Source of the DNA: Acinetobacter sp. ANC 7912
GTDB lineage: Bacteria; Pseudomonadota; Gammaproteobacteria; Pseudomonadales; Moraxellaceae
Reading direction: 5' to 3'
Length of the DNA stretch: 64,000 bases
Assembly (NCBI RefSeq): GCF_039862785.1
Contig: NZ_CP156795.1
Span: 2,976,001-3,040,000, forward strand
The notes beneath the pieces were generated by a model that worked only from the letters and a program-made list of their open reading frames with translations, was not told the DNA's origin and made no database searches. The position numbers were made by a program, and so were the translations under genes. Numbering within the stretch: the first letter of the stretch is position 1; each line of letters opens with the position of its first letter. Positions 47,537-56,082 of the stretch are shown in pieces.

Positions 47537-48355
47537 TTAACGCCCTAAATATTTTTCAATGACTTCTTCATTGGCCTGAACTTCTGCCAATGTGCCTTCT
47601 GCCAAAATCGCCCCTTGTGCTAGTACCGTGACTTTTTCACTAATGGTGTCAATAAAGCTCATGTCGTGCTCTACCACGACTAGGGTATGGTTCTTTTTCA
47701 GTTCCAGACACAGCTCCGCAGTACGCTCAGTTTCAGCATCGGTCATGCCTGCCACGGGTTCATCCAGCAGAATCAGCTTGGGACGTTGCATCAGCAACAT
47801 GCCGATTTCCAGCCACTGCTTCTGACCATGTGACAGCAAGCCTGCAGGCTTGTTAATAAATTCCTGTAAACGGATCTGTTGCAGCGTTTCATCCAGCGCA
47901 TTTTGTGCATCCGGATCCAGCTTGCTAAAGAAACTCTTTTTTACCCGTTTGTCTTTCGGCGCTGCCAGGAGCAGATTTTCCATCACGGTGAAGTTTTCAA
48001 AGACCGTCGGTTTCTGGAATTTACGTCCAATCCCAGCTTCAGCAATTTCTTCGGTGCTCATTTTCGACAGGTCATAGGTCTGACCAAAGAATGCTGAACC
48101 TTCGGTTGGACGGGTTTTACCGGTAATCACATCCATCAGGGTGGTTTTACCGGCACCATTTGGACCAATGATGCAGCGCAGCTCACCTTCTTCGATGTAT
48201 AGTGACAGGTCATTCAAGGCACGGAAAGCATCAAACCAGACACTGACTTTTTCCAGGTAAAGTGCAATACCGTGGCTAAAGTCTGCACCGTGTTCTTTTG
48301 GACGGCCATAGCCTTCAGAAGCATGGCCACCATGAGGTTGTAGAATCTCGCTCAT
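47537..48355 (-). CDS. urtD: Urea ABC transporter ATPase UrtD
   Basis: A 272-residue ATPase with Walker A GPNGAGKTTLMDVITGKTRP near 65, signature LLSHGQKQWLEIGMLLM near 185, and Walker B KLILLDEPVAGMT. An N-terminal extension of about 25 residues (His/Gly-rich) precedes the ATPase domain. Its start overlaps the urtC stop by four bases (ATGA). Confidence 0.93.
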   Translation of the reverse strand: MSEILQPHGGHASEGYGRPKEHGADFSHGIALYLEKVSVWFDAFRALNDLSLYIEEGELRCIIGPNGAGKTTLMDVITGKTRPTEGSAFFGQTYDLSKMSTEEIAEAGIGRKFQKPTVFENFTVMENLLLAAPKDKRVKKSFFSKLDPDAQNALDETLQQIRLQEFINKPAGLLSHGQKQWLEIGMLLMQRPKLILLDEPVAGMTDAETERTAELCLELKKNHTLVVVEHDMSFIDTISEKVTVLAQGAILAEGTLAEVQANEEVIEKYLGR

Positions 48356-49425
48356 TCGCTACGCTCCTTTTTAAAACGGTCAAAGATGCCAATCACGCCT
48401 TTCGGCAGGAACAGGGTCACCACAATAAATAACGCACCTAAAATCAGTAACCAGGCTTCCGGATAGGCCACCGTGAAATAGGTCTTCACGGCATTAATCA
48501 AGCCAGCGCCGAGGATCGGACCGATCAAAGTACCACGGCCACCAGCCGCCACCCAGACCGCCATCTCAATCGAATTCACCGGATTCATTTCACTCGGATT
48601 AATAATCCCGGCTTGTGGGACATACAATGCACCGGCAATCCCGGCAATCACCGCAGAGAGCACCCAGGCGGACAACTTGTACCACAGCGTACGGTAACCG
48701 AGATATTGCAGACGGTTTTCACTGTCACGAATGGCACCGAGTACACGACCATAAGGCTTGTTCATCAGGTTGCGTAAGCCGATAAAGCACAACAATAGAA
48801 CCAATGCTGTAATAAAGCACAGGCTGGCACGCATTGGTGCAGAGGTGATATCCATGCCAAGAATGGTTTTAAAACCGGTAAAACCGTTATTGCCACCAAA
48901 GCCGGTTTCATTCCGGAAGAACAGCAGCGCAGCAGCAAAGGTCATCGCCTGGGTAATAATCGAGAAATACACCCCTTTGATCTTGGAACGGAAAGCAAAG
49001 AAACCAAATATGAAAGCAACTAGGCCCGGTGCTAACACAACCAATAGCATTGCCCACCAGAAATGGTTAGTCCCCACCCAGAACCAAGGCAGCTCGGTCC
49101 AGCTTAAGAAACGCATAAAGTCAGGCAGACCATCACCTGCAGACTGGCGCATCAGGTACATACCAAAAGCATAACCGCCAAGGGCAAAGTACAGGCCATG
49201 TCCGAGACTGAGAATCCCTGCATAACCCCAGACCAGATCAAGGGCCAACGCTACCAGCGCCAGACACATGATTTTGCCAATCAGGGTCACCCAGTAAGCG
49301 GATAAGTGCAGTGCTGAATCGGCAGGTAACAAATGCAACCAAGGCAAAATCAGCAGGATTGCAAAGCACACCGCAATTGCAACAGCGCTATATGGTTTAT
49401 CGGAAAGTAATGATGTGATTTTCAT
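48352..49425 (-). CDS. urtC: Urea ABC transporter permease UrtC
   Basis: A 357-residue LivM-type inner-membrane permease with about ten predicted helices. ALALDLVWGYAGILSLGHGLYF near 63-84 (read DLVWGYAGILSLGHG) is the typical segment, and EAWLLILGALFIVVTLFLPKG lies near the C-terminus. I place the start at ATG 49425 (MKITSLLSDK), which has GGAG seven bases upstream and lies just past the urtB stop. An upstream ATG at 49458 would overlap urtB. Confidence 0.93.
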   Translation of the reverse strand: MKITSLLSDKPYSAVAIAVCFAILLILPWLHLLPADSALHLSAYWVTLIGKIMCLALVALALDLVWGYAGILSLGHGLYFALGGYAFGMYLMRQSAGDGLPDFMRFLSWTELPWFWVGTNHFWWAMLLVVLAPGLVAFIFGFFAFRSKIKGVYFSIITQAMTFAAALLFFRNETGFGGNNGFTGFKTILGMDITSAPMRASLCFITALVLLLCFIGLRNLMNKPYGRVLGAIRDSENRLQYLGYRTLWYKLSAWVLSAVIAGIAGALYVPQAGIINPSEMNPVNSIEMAVWVAAGGRGTLIGPILGAGLINAVKTYFTVAYPEAWLLILGALFIVVTLFLPKGVIGIFDRFKKERSE

Positions 49426-49429
49426 AGGC

Positions 49430-51067
49430 TTACTCCACAAATCGTCCCTTGATGGCAAACAAACCTTGTGGACGCTTTTGAATAAACAAAATCACAAGAA
49501 CCAGAAGAATAATTTTGGCCAGTACCGCACCCATACCGATTTCCAGTACCGTGCCGCTGACGCCCAAGCCCAGTGCAGCCAGTACCGCACCCCAAACCTG
49601 TCCTACACCGCCGACAACCACCACCAGGAAGGCATCAATAATGTAGTTTTGGCCAAGGTCGGGGCCGACATTACCCACCTGCGCCAATGCACAGCCAGCC
49701 AGCCCAGCCAAGCCGGAACCCAGACCAAAGGCCATCATATCGATACGGCTAGAACGAATCCCCACTGCACGTGCCATCTGACGGTTTTGAGTTACGGCAC
49801 GAACAAACAGGCCAAAACGTGTTTTACTCAGCAGATAAACCAGCAGCAGAAGTACAGCTACAGTAAAGACAATAATCGCAATGCGGTTATATGGCAGCAT
49901 CAGGCTTGGTGTGAGGGAAATCCCTCCGGAGAGCCAGGAAATATTGGAAACTTCAACGTTTTGCGCACCAAAGATCATCCGCACCACTTGCATCAGAATC
50001 AGACTGACCCCGAAAGTCGCTAGCAATGTTTCCAGTTGACGGCCATACAGCGGACGAATCACGGTACGCTCGATCAGCATGCCAATCAGCGCACTGACCA
50101 GAAAGGCTGCCGGAATCGCCGCAATCAGGTACCAGTCCACATAGCTGCCCAGATAAGATTTAAACAGGCTTTGCACCACATAGGTGGTGTATGCACCAAT
50201 CATAATCAGCTCGCCATGCGCCATATTAATCACACCAAGCAGACCATAGGTGATCGCCAGTCCCAGTGCCGCCAGCAGCAAAATGCTGGCTGTACTTAAT
50301 CCTGAGAATACGTGCCCAGTCCACTCACTGGCCTGAATACGGGTCTTGATACTGCCCTTGGCATCCAGCAGTGCCGCTTTTAAATCAGCATGCAGATTCG
50401 GTTGTGCCAGTTCACTTTCAATCATGGCCAGCACATCGGGACGGTTGGATTCTTTCAGCACTTGAGCAGCCTGGATTTTGACCAGCACATCATCCGATGT
50501 GTAGTCCAGACGTGCTTTCAGCTGAGCAATACGTGCTTTAACGCTGTTATTTTTTTCAGCCAAATAGAGCTGATTGATACTTTTTATATCCAGTTCAGAT
50601 AAGTTATTTTCTAAAATATCAATCGCTTCTAGACGCTGTGATGCTTCTTCAGATTTTAATTTCTTTTGTGCCTGAGCAAAGGTTAAAGCCTTATTCAAGG
50701 TATTCACCAAAGTCACCTGTGACAGATCAGATGGCCAGGTCTCAACCAGTGCCAGATCTGGATAACTCAGCAGTTGATCTTCTGCTTCCAGAATATAAGT
50801 GTTGCCAACACTGTCACTATACAGCTGGTCATTGGCAACATACTCTGCCAGCTGATCCAGCAATTCGATACTGGCTGGCCATTGATTCAGCAAGGCACGA
50901 CGCTTGACAAAATCCCCGCTGACAAACTGCTGAATCGCATCGCCTGTGGCTGCAGGCTGAACTGTTGCGGGGTTTTCTGTAATTTGAGTATCCGCATAAG
51001 CGCTATTGAATAAAAAACACTGACTCATGATCAGCAAAATAGCGGCGAATTTTAGGCGAGTGAACAT
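49430..51067 (-). CDS. urtB: Urea ABC transporter permease UrtB
   Basis: A 545-residue protein. A signal peptide (MFTRLKFAAILLIMSQCFLF then NSAYA) leads to a helical N-terminal part (about 30-260, alpha-rich). A LivH-type permease domain with about eight helices follows, including LGVINMAHGELIMIGAYTTY, GSGLAGLAGCALAQVGNVGP and VVVGGVGQVWGAVLAALGLG. The long N-terminal segment is usual for UrtB of gammaproteobacteria. It is separated from urtA by a terminator-like hairpin. Confidence 0.92.
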   Translation of the reverse strand: MFTRLKFAAILLIMSQCFLFNSAYADTQITENPATVQPAATGDAIQQFVSGDFVKRRALLNQWPASIELLDQLAEYVANDQLYSDSVGNTYILEAEDQLLSYPDLALVETWPSDLSQVTLVNTLNKALTFAQAQKKLKSEEASQRLEAIDILENNLSELDIKSINQLYLAEKNNSVKARIAQLKARLDYTSDDVLVKIQAAQVLKESNRPDVLAMIESELAQPNLHADLKAALLDAKGSIKTRIQASEWTGHVFSGLSTASILLLAALGLAITYGLLGVINMAHGELIMIGAYTTYVVQSLFKSYLGSYVDWYLIAAIPAAFLVSALIGMLIERTVIRPLYGRQLETLLATFGVSLILMQVVRMIFGAQNVEVSNISWLSGGISLTPSLMLPYNRIAIIVFTVAVLLLLVYLLSKTRFGLFVRAVTQNRQMARAVGIRSSRIDMMAFGLGSGLAGLAGCALAQVGNVGPDLGQNYIIDAFLVVVVGGVGQVWGAVLAALGLGVSGTVLEIGMGAVLAKIILLVLVILFIQKRPQGLFAIKGRFVE

Positions 51068-51127
51068 GGCTGTCCCCCCTATAAATGTAGAACTTTTACC
51101 GTTTGGAAAAGGAAAAAATCAAAAAAA

Positions 51128-51149
51128 GCCCGCTGCCGAAGCAGCAGGC
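51128..51149 (-). terminator. Terminator hairpin between urtA and urtB
   Basis: GCC-GCTGC/GCAGC-GGC with a CGAA loop and one mismatch, followed on the minus strand by seven Ts. It lies inside the urt operon, 12 bp past the urtA stop, so partial termination could make UrtA more abundant than the membrane parts. Confidence 0.8.
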
Positions 51150-51160
51150 CAGATATCACC

Positions 51161-52444
51161 TTATTTAGGAATGTATGGGCTCCAAGGCTCAGCCTGGATG
51201 GTTTTAGGTGTCTTATAAACTACGTCGAACTGACCATCCGCACGGATCTGACCAATCATCACAGGCTTGTGTAAATGATGGTTGCTGGCATCCATTTGTA
51301 ACTGATAGCCTGATGGTGCATTGAAAGTTTGACCTGCCATCGCTTCACGAACTTTATCAACATCGGTAGAACCGGCTTTTTCAACCGCCTGTTTCCACAT
51401 GTTGATCCCCACGTAAGTCGCTTCCATTGGGTCATTGGTCACAAACTTGTCGGCATTTGGCAGTTTAAAATCAACTGCGTACTGCTTCATTTTTCCAGTG
51501 AATTCGGTATTGGTTGGATTCTTCACAGACATGAAGTAGTTCCACGCTGCCAGGTGACCTACCAATGGTTTGGTATCAATACCACGCAGTTCTTCTTCAC
51601 CCACTGAGAATGCCATTACTGGAATATCAGAAGCTTTGATGCCCTGGTTGCCCAGTTCACGGTAGAACGGAACATTTGAGTCACCATTGATAGTCGAAAT
51701 CACCGCAGTTTTCTTACCTGCAGCAAATTTCTTCACATTACTCACGATGGTTTGATAGTTACTATGACCGAATGGTGTGTACTCTTCCATAATGTCTGCA
51801 TCAGCAACGCCTTTAGACTTCAGGAAAGCACGCAGAATCTTGTTAGTGGTACGTGGGTAAACATAATCGGTACCCAGCAGCACGAAACGTTCTGCTTTAC
51901 CACCTTCTTCACTCATCAGGTATTCCACTGCAGGAATCGCTTGTTGGTTAGGCGCAGCACCGGTGTAGAAAATGTTTTTAGACTGTTCCTGACCTTCATA
52001 TTGAACCGGATAGAACAGCAGACCATTCAGTTCTTCTACCACTGGCAATACTGATTTACGTGAAACAGAAGTCCAGCAACCAAAAATAACCGCGACTTTA
52101 TCTTGAGTGATCAACTGACGTGCTTTTTCAGCAAACAGTGGCCAGTCAGATGCCGGATCTACCACCACTGGTTCTAATTTTTTACCCAACACACCACCGT
52201 TGGCATTGATCTCATTGATTGCCATCAGTGCAGTATCTTTCAATGATGTTTCAGAAATGGCCATGGTGCCTGACAAAGAGTGCAGGATACCAACTTTAAT
52301 CGTTTCACCACTAGTTTCAGTTGTTTTAGTTTCTGCTGCCGGAGCTTCTGCCTTTTCTGCAGGTTTTGAACATCCGGTTAATACAACAGCCCCTGCCACG
52401 GTTGCGGCTAAAATAGTTTTAGTCAATACATTTTGTTGGAACAT
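51161..52444 (-). CDS. urtA: Urea ABC transporter substrate-binding lipoprotein UrtA
   Basis: A 427-residue periplasmic binding protein anchored as a lipoprotein. The signal and lipobox VVLTGC have the modified cysteine at about 24, then an Ala/Glu/Thr-rich spacer leads to IKVGILHSLSGTMAISETSL. UrtA-type segments VAVIFGCWTSVSRKSVLPVV and VLLGTDYVYPRTTNKILRA distinguish it from LivJ or AmiC-type proteins. I use ATG 52444, with GGAG upstream, instead of the in-frame ATG at 52570 that would prepend 42 non-signal residues. It is the first gene of urtABCDE. Confidence 0.95.
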   Translation of the reverse strand: MFQQNVLTKTILAATVAGAVVLTGCSKPAEKAEAPAAETKTTETSGETIKVGILHSLSGTMAISETSLKDTALMAINEINANGGVLGKKLEPVVVDPASDWPLFAEKARQLITQDKVAVIFGCWTSVSRKSVLPVVEELNGLLFYPVQYEGQEQSKNIFYTGAAPNQQAIPAVEYLMSEEGGKAERFVLLGTDYVYPRTTNKILRAFLKSKGVADADIMEEYTPFGHSNYQTIVSNVKKFAAGKKTAVISTINGDSNVPFYRELGNQGIKASDIPVMAFSVGEEELRGIDTKPLVGHLAAWNYFMSVKNPTNTEFTGKMKQYAVDFKLPNADKFVTNDPMEATYVGINMWKQAVEKAGSTDVDKVREAMAGQTFNAPSGYQLQMDASNHHLHKPVMIGQIRADGQFDVVYKTPKTIQAEPWSPYIPK

Positions 52445-52510
52445 CTTTTGTTTTCTCCAAACTTTTGTCAGGCATTTCGGTGAATGCATTTTTAAATCTC
52501 GAGAGAACAA

Positions 52511-52526
52511 TTCAATTTCTGTGCCA
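52511..52526 (-). promoter_or_regulatory. Sigma-54 promoter candidate for urtABCDE
   Basis: On the minus strand TGGCACAGAAATTGAA keeps TGGCAC at -24 and TTG at -12, but the GC there reads GA. Transcription would start near 52498, 54 nt before the urtA ATG. Confidence 0.45.
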
Positions 52527-52702
52527 AACTGAAGAAAATAAAACAACAAGATGTTCAAACTGTTAGACAAACAGTATTATTGGTATGACAAAATATCATA
52601 CCGAAGATCAACGGTGATCTATATCGCAGGGCTTTTCGAAGACTCATAAACAGGACATTCTGAAAATGGCGTTCAAACTCAAAATATTCTATTTTTCTAC
52701 CC

Positions 52703-52719
52703 TGCTCAGCAATGGTGCA
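52703..52719. promoter_or_regulatory. NtrC-like enhancer site upstream of urtA
   Basis: TGCTCAGCAATGGTGCA fits TGCAC-N6-GGTGCA at all conserved positions but one (A to T). It is about 200 bp upstream of the predicted start, a usual enhancer distance. A GCACCA half-site follows at 52738-52743. The rest of the 357-bp gap (52445-52801) holds the sigma-54 candidate and the terminator of the next gene. Confidence 0.55.
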
Positions 52720-52761
52720 TTGCGGTTTTTATGACCAGCACCAATTTAAAGCATAAAAAAT

Positions 52762-52775
52762 CCCGCAGTTGCGGG
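52762..52775 (-). terminator. Terminator after the DUF6714-like gene
   Basis: CCCGC/GCGGG stem with a four-base loop, followed on the minus strand by a T run (ATTTTTTA). It lies 26 bp past the stop at 52802. Confidence 0.75.
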
Positions 52776-52801
52776 TTAAAAGATATGACAAAGAATCTAA
52801 C

Positions 52802-53356
52802 CTAATGAGACCAATATCCTTTTTGTAATGTTGTGAAAATTGAATCACGTTGCAATTCATCATCTGGATCGGAAGCAGCCCAATTCAGATAAGCCTTAAC
52901 CACTTCTCGTTGTGCTTTATTTAACAGATGAAACTGATGCAATTCATCATTCATTTTGCATAACCGACCAGCCAGATTAAACCGATATTTCCCTTGTAGA
53001 TCAGTAATCAAAAATGCCGGCAAATGGAAACGCATACCTTGAGCATCAAAAAATCCCAGGCTGCTATGACAATCATTTAAATCTTGAGCAGAAATATTCG
53101 ACCAGTTGGATTTTTCATCCTTCTCACGTAAAGCACCACGCTCTGCTAAAGATTTATAATCATCAATGCCTTGTGCTTCCCATAAGCCAATGCCATCACC
53201 TAAGCGGACATTGGCAAATGCGGTTTCGATCTGCATTTGAATATCCTTCATCGCCTGCCATAAACAGAGGGTTTCTTCAGCATCGGCTATGGTCGCAAGA
53301 TCATAGCCACGCTGTTTCATCTCTTGAATATCTTCCGGTGAAGGATAGGTTTTCAT
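52802..53356 (-). CDS. DUF6714-like protein of unknown function
   Basis: A 184-residue cytosolic protein. Its core LGDGIGLWEAQGIDDYKS near residue 51, then LREKDEKSNWSNISAQDLN and FFDAQGMRFHLPAFLITDLQ, resembles DUF6714. The first 40 and last 50 residues are helical (NKAQREVVKAYLNWAA). No catalytic motif is recognised. The ATG overlaps the parE stop by one base (TAATG), so it is translationally coupled to topoisomerase IV subunit B. No functional link is known. Confidence 0.65.
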   Translation of the reverse strand: MKTYPSPEDIQEMKQRGYDLATIADAEETLCLWQAMKDIQMQIETAFANVRLGDGIGLWEAQGIDDYKSLAERGALREKDEKSNWSNISAQDLNDCHSSLGFFDAQGMRFHLPAFLITDLQGKYRFNLAGRLCKMNDELHQFHLLNKAQREVVKAYLNWAASDPDDELQRDSIFTTLQKGYWSH

Positions 53357-55236
53357 TACACCACGATATCCGCCAGATTACCTTTCTGTTCCAGCCAGTC
53401 CTTACGGTCACTGGCACGTTTCTTCGCCAGTAACTTATCTAACAGATTAGCCGTATGCTGGGTATCATCCAGATCCAGCTGTACCAAACGGCGCGTATTT
53501 GGATCCAGGGTAGTTTCACGTAACTGGCTGGCATTCATCTCACCCAGTCCTTTGAATCGGGTGATTTGTGGATTCTTGGTTTTGCATTTTTTCAGGATAC
53601 TTTCCAGCTCATCCTCATCCAGCGCATAGTAGACATCTTTATTGTCATCAATACGGAATAGTGGTGGCATCGCCACAAACAAGTGCCCTTCTTCGACCAG
53701 TGCCGGGAAATGTTTCACGAACAGAGCACAGAGCAAAGTTGCGATATGCAGACCATCCGAATCCGCATCAGCGAGGATGCAGATCTTGCCATAACGCAAT
53801 TCAGACAGGTCATCCGAGCCTGGATCAACCCCGATCGCAATCGCGATGTTATGCACTTCCTGAGAGGCTAGGACTTCATCAGATGCCACTTCCCAAGTAT
53901 TCAAGATCTTTCCGCGAATCGGCATGATGGCCTGGAAGTTCTTGTCACGGGCCTGCTTGGCAGAGCCACCCGCAGAATCTCCTTCCACGATAAACAGTTC
54001 AGACTGATCCAGATCATGTCCGACACAGTCAGACAATTTGCCTGGCAGGGTTGGACCCGCCACAATTTTCTTACGTTCAACTTTTTTTGCGGCTTTCAGA
54101 CGGCGACCGGCTTTGGAAATCGCCATCTCTGCCAACTGCATGGCGATATCAGAATTCTGGTTCAGCCACAGTGCAAAAGCATCTTTGGCAATATTCTGCA
54201 CGATGCCCGCGGCTTCACGGCTGGATAAACGCTCTTTGGTTTGACCAGAGAACTGCGGCTCCTGGAATTTCAACGACAGGATATAGTTCACCCCATCCCA
54301 GACATCTTCGGCAGACAGTTTCATGTTGCGTGGCAAAAGGTTACGCAGCTCACAGAACTCACGCATCGCATCGGTCACACCAGAACGCAAGCCATTCACA
54401 TGAGTACCGCCCTGCGCGGTTGGAATCAGGTTAACATAGGATTCCTGGATGCTTTCGCCGCCTTCCACATTCCAGCAAATCGCGAATTCCGCGCTGGCAC
54501 GTTCGGCATCCCCTGTGGCAACAAAGGCTGGTGCTGGAATGATTTCTCGGTCTTCCAGCTCATCCATCAAGTAATCCACCAAGCCGTTTTCAAACTGCCA
54601 GGTAATCTTTTCATCATTGATCAGGTCAACGTAGTTGATCTCTAGACCCGCTGCCAGAACGGCTTTGGCTTTCAGGTTATGTTTCAGTGCTTTTAGTGCA
54701 AACTTCGGTGAATCAAAATATTTAGCTTCCGGCCAGAACTGTACAGTTGTCCCAGTCGCGCGTTTGGGTGCCTTGCCTTCAAGGACTTCTAAAGGACCTG
54801 TTGGCTCACCATTTTCAAAGGCCATTTTGTACAGGTTACCCTGACGCTGCACGGCCACTTCAACCCGGCTCGACAGCGCGTTGACCACGGAGATCCCCAC
54901 CCCGTGCAGACCGCCTGAGAACTGGTAATTATCGGTACTGAACTTACCGCCCGCATGCAGCTTGGTCAGGATAATTTCGATCCCGCTCTGGCCATATTCC
55001 GGGTGAATGTCCACCGGCATACCACGGCCATTATCTTCTACCGACAATGAGCCATCTTTATGCACCGTCACGGTAATCTTGTTGGCATAGCCCGCCAGTG
55101 CCTCATCTACAGCATTATCAATCACTTCCTGCGCCAGATGGTTCGGACGAGTGGTATCGGTATACATGCCCGGACGACGACGGACCGGGTCCAGACCAGA
55201 CAGAACTTCAAGAGATTGAGCCGTATATTGAGACAC
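53356..55236 (-). CDS. parE: DNA topoisomerase IV subunit B ParE
   Basis: A 626-residue ATPase subunit that decatenates daughter chromosomes. The GHKL ATPase motifs VIDNAVDEALAGYA, VEDNGRGMPV and GGLHGVGISVVNAL are in order. The TOPRIM domain shows IVEGDSAGGSAKQARD and the acid cluster ILADADSDGLHIATLL. A C-terminal FKGLGEMNASQL motif follows. The length matches ParE (about 630), not GyrB (about 800). It is 1 bp downstream of yqiA, a common gammaproteobacterial pair. Confidence 0.97.
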   Translation of the reverse strand: MSQYTAQSLEVLSGLDPVRRRPGMYTDTTRPNHLAQEVIDNAVDEALAGYANKITVTVHKDGSLSVEDNGRGMPVDIHPEYGQSGIEIILTKLHAGGKFSTDNYQFSGGLHGVGISVVNALSSRVEVAVQRQGNLYKMAFENGEPTGPLEVLEGKAPKRATGTTVQFWPEAKYFDSPKFALKALKHNLKAKAVLAAGLEINYVDLINDEKITWQFENGLVDYLMDELEDREIIPAPAFVATGDAERASAEFAICWNVEGGESIQESYVNLIPTAQGGTHVNGLRSGVTDAMREFCELRNLLPRNMKLSAEDVWDGVNYILSLKFQEPQFSGQTKERLSSREAAGIVQNIAKDAFALWLNQNSDIAMQLAEMAISKAGRRLKAAKKVERKKIVAGPTLPGKLSDCVGHDLDQSELFIVEGDSAGGSAKQARDKNFQAIMPIRGKILNTWEVASDEVLASQEVHNIAIAIGVDPGSDDLSELRYGKICILADADSDGLHIATLLCALFVKHFPALVEEGHLFVAMPPLFRIDDNKDVYYALDEDELESILKKCKTKNPQITRFKGLGEMNASQLRETTLDPNTRRLVQLDLDDTQHTANLLDKLLAKKRASDRKDWLEQKGNLADIVV

Positions 55237-55237
55237 G

Positions 55238-55831
55238 TTATTCGGTTTCCTTTTTTATGCAGTCCAATAAAAACTGTAAGACCAGCGGAATCTTCTCCGC
55301 AAAATCATCCATCCCGTGATTGCCATTGGCCTCAGTCATCAGCATCGCCGGGGGACGAGCAGCACTATAATAGCGATGTGCTTCACGATAATCCAAAACT
55401 TCATCGCCTTGTTGCAGCAGCACCAGTATTTTGTCTGCATCTTGTGCAGTTGGCAGCGCCAAGGCCTCAAGCTGCTCAAGATCTGCCTCATCCAGGCACC
55501 AGTTCGGATGTACCTGCAATGGCAGTTCATCATCGAACAGTTCCCGGAACAGCTGCCATGGTCGCATGGCGGGATTGATCAGTACAGCCGGTACAGCATG
55601 CCTGGCGACCAGATGTGTCGCATAAAAGCCGCCCAGGCTACTGCCGACCAGTGCGACGTCTTTCATTGACCCGATCAGCTGCGACACCCGCTGAATTGCA
55701 TCCACAGGTGGCATGTTCAGGTCCGGTAAATGCACCTGAACTTTAGTATGTTTTTCACAGTAATCTTTGAGCAGCTGTCCCTTGATAGACGCGGAACTGC
55801 TTCTAAAGCCGTGCAGATAGATGACATTCAT
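55238..55831 (-). CDS. yqiA: YqiA/YcfP-family esterase
   Basis: A 197-residue alpha/beta hydrolase. It shows the start MNVIYLHGFRSSSASIKGQL, the nucleophile motif LVGSSLGGFYATHLV near 78 and VLINPAMRPWQLF. QGDEVLDYREA and a C-terminal GNHGMDDF contribute the acid and histidine. It matches YqiA, which in E. coli is also directly upstream of parE. The physiological substrate is unknown. Confidence 0.9.
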   Translation of the reverse strand: MNVIYLHGFRSSSASIKGQLLKDYCEKHTKVQVHLPDLNMPPVDAIQRVSQLIGSMKDVALVGSSLGGFYATHLVARHAVPAVLINPAMRPWQLFRELFDDELPLQVHPNWCLDEADLEQLEALALPTAQDADKILVLLQQGDEVLDYREAHRYYSAARPPAMLMTEANGNHGMDDFAEKIPLVLQFLLDCIKKETE

Positions 55832-56082
55832 CGCTTATTAACAAAAACGCCTATATTCTGATCAAAATTTATTTTATAAGTAACATATGGATCACGCTTA
55901 TCTAATTCATTTTTGGTGAATTGTCTGACAAAAAACACTGTGCAGTGCTGTATTCCCCGGTATTTTAAGAATATTCCCAGAATAATTAGAAACATCGAAA
56001 TTCAGAAGAATTTATACCGCGAACATCTTGAAAAAGAAAGATCACTTTGGATGTCCGCATGATTGATGAAGGACAGGATCCG

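Noticed and set aside
52445..52570. Longer urtA form starting at 52570
   Set aside because: It would bury the lipoprotein signal peptide inside the protein and would include the predicted promoter.
56047..56082. TTG or earlier ATG as start of the lipase-like gene
   Set aside because: The later ATG 56083 has a better ribosome-binding site, but the earlier ones remain possible.
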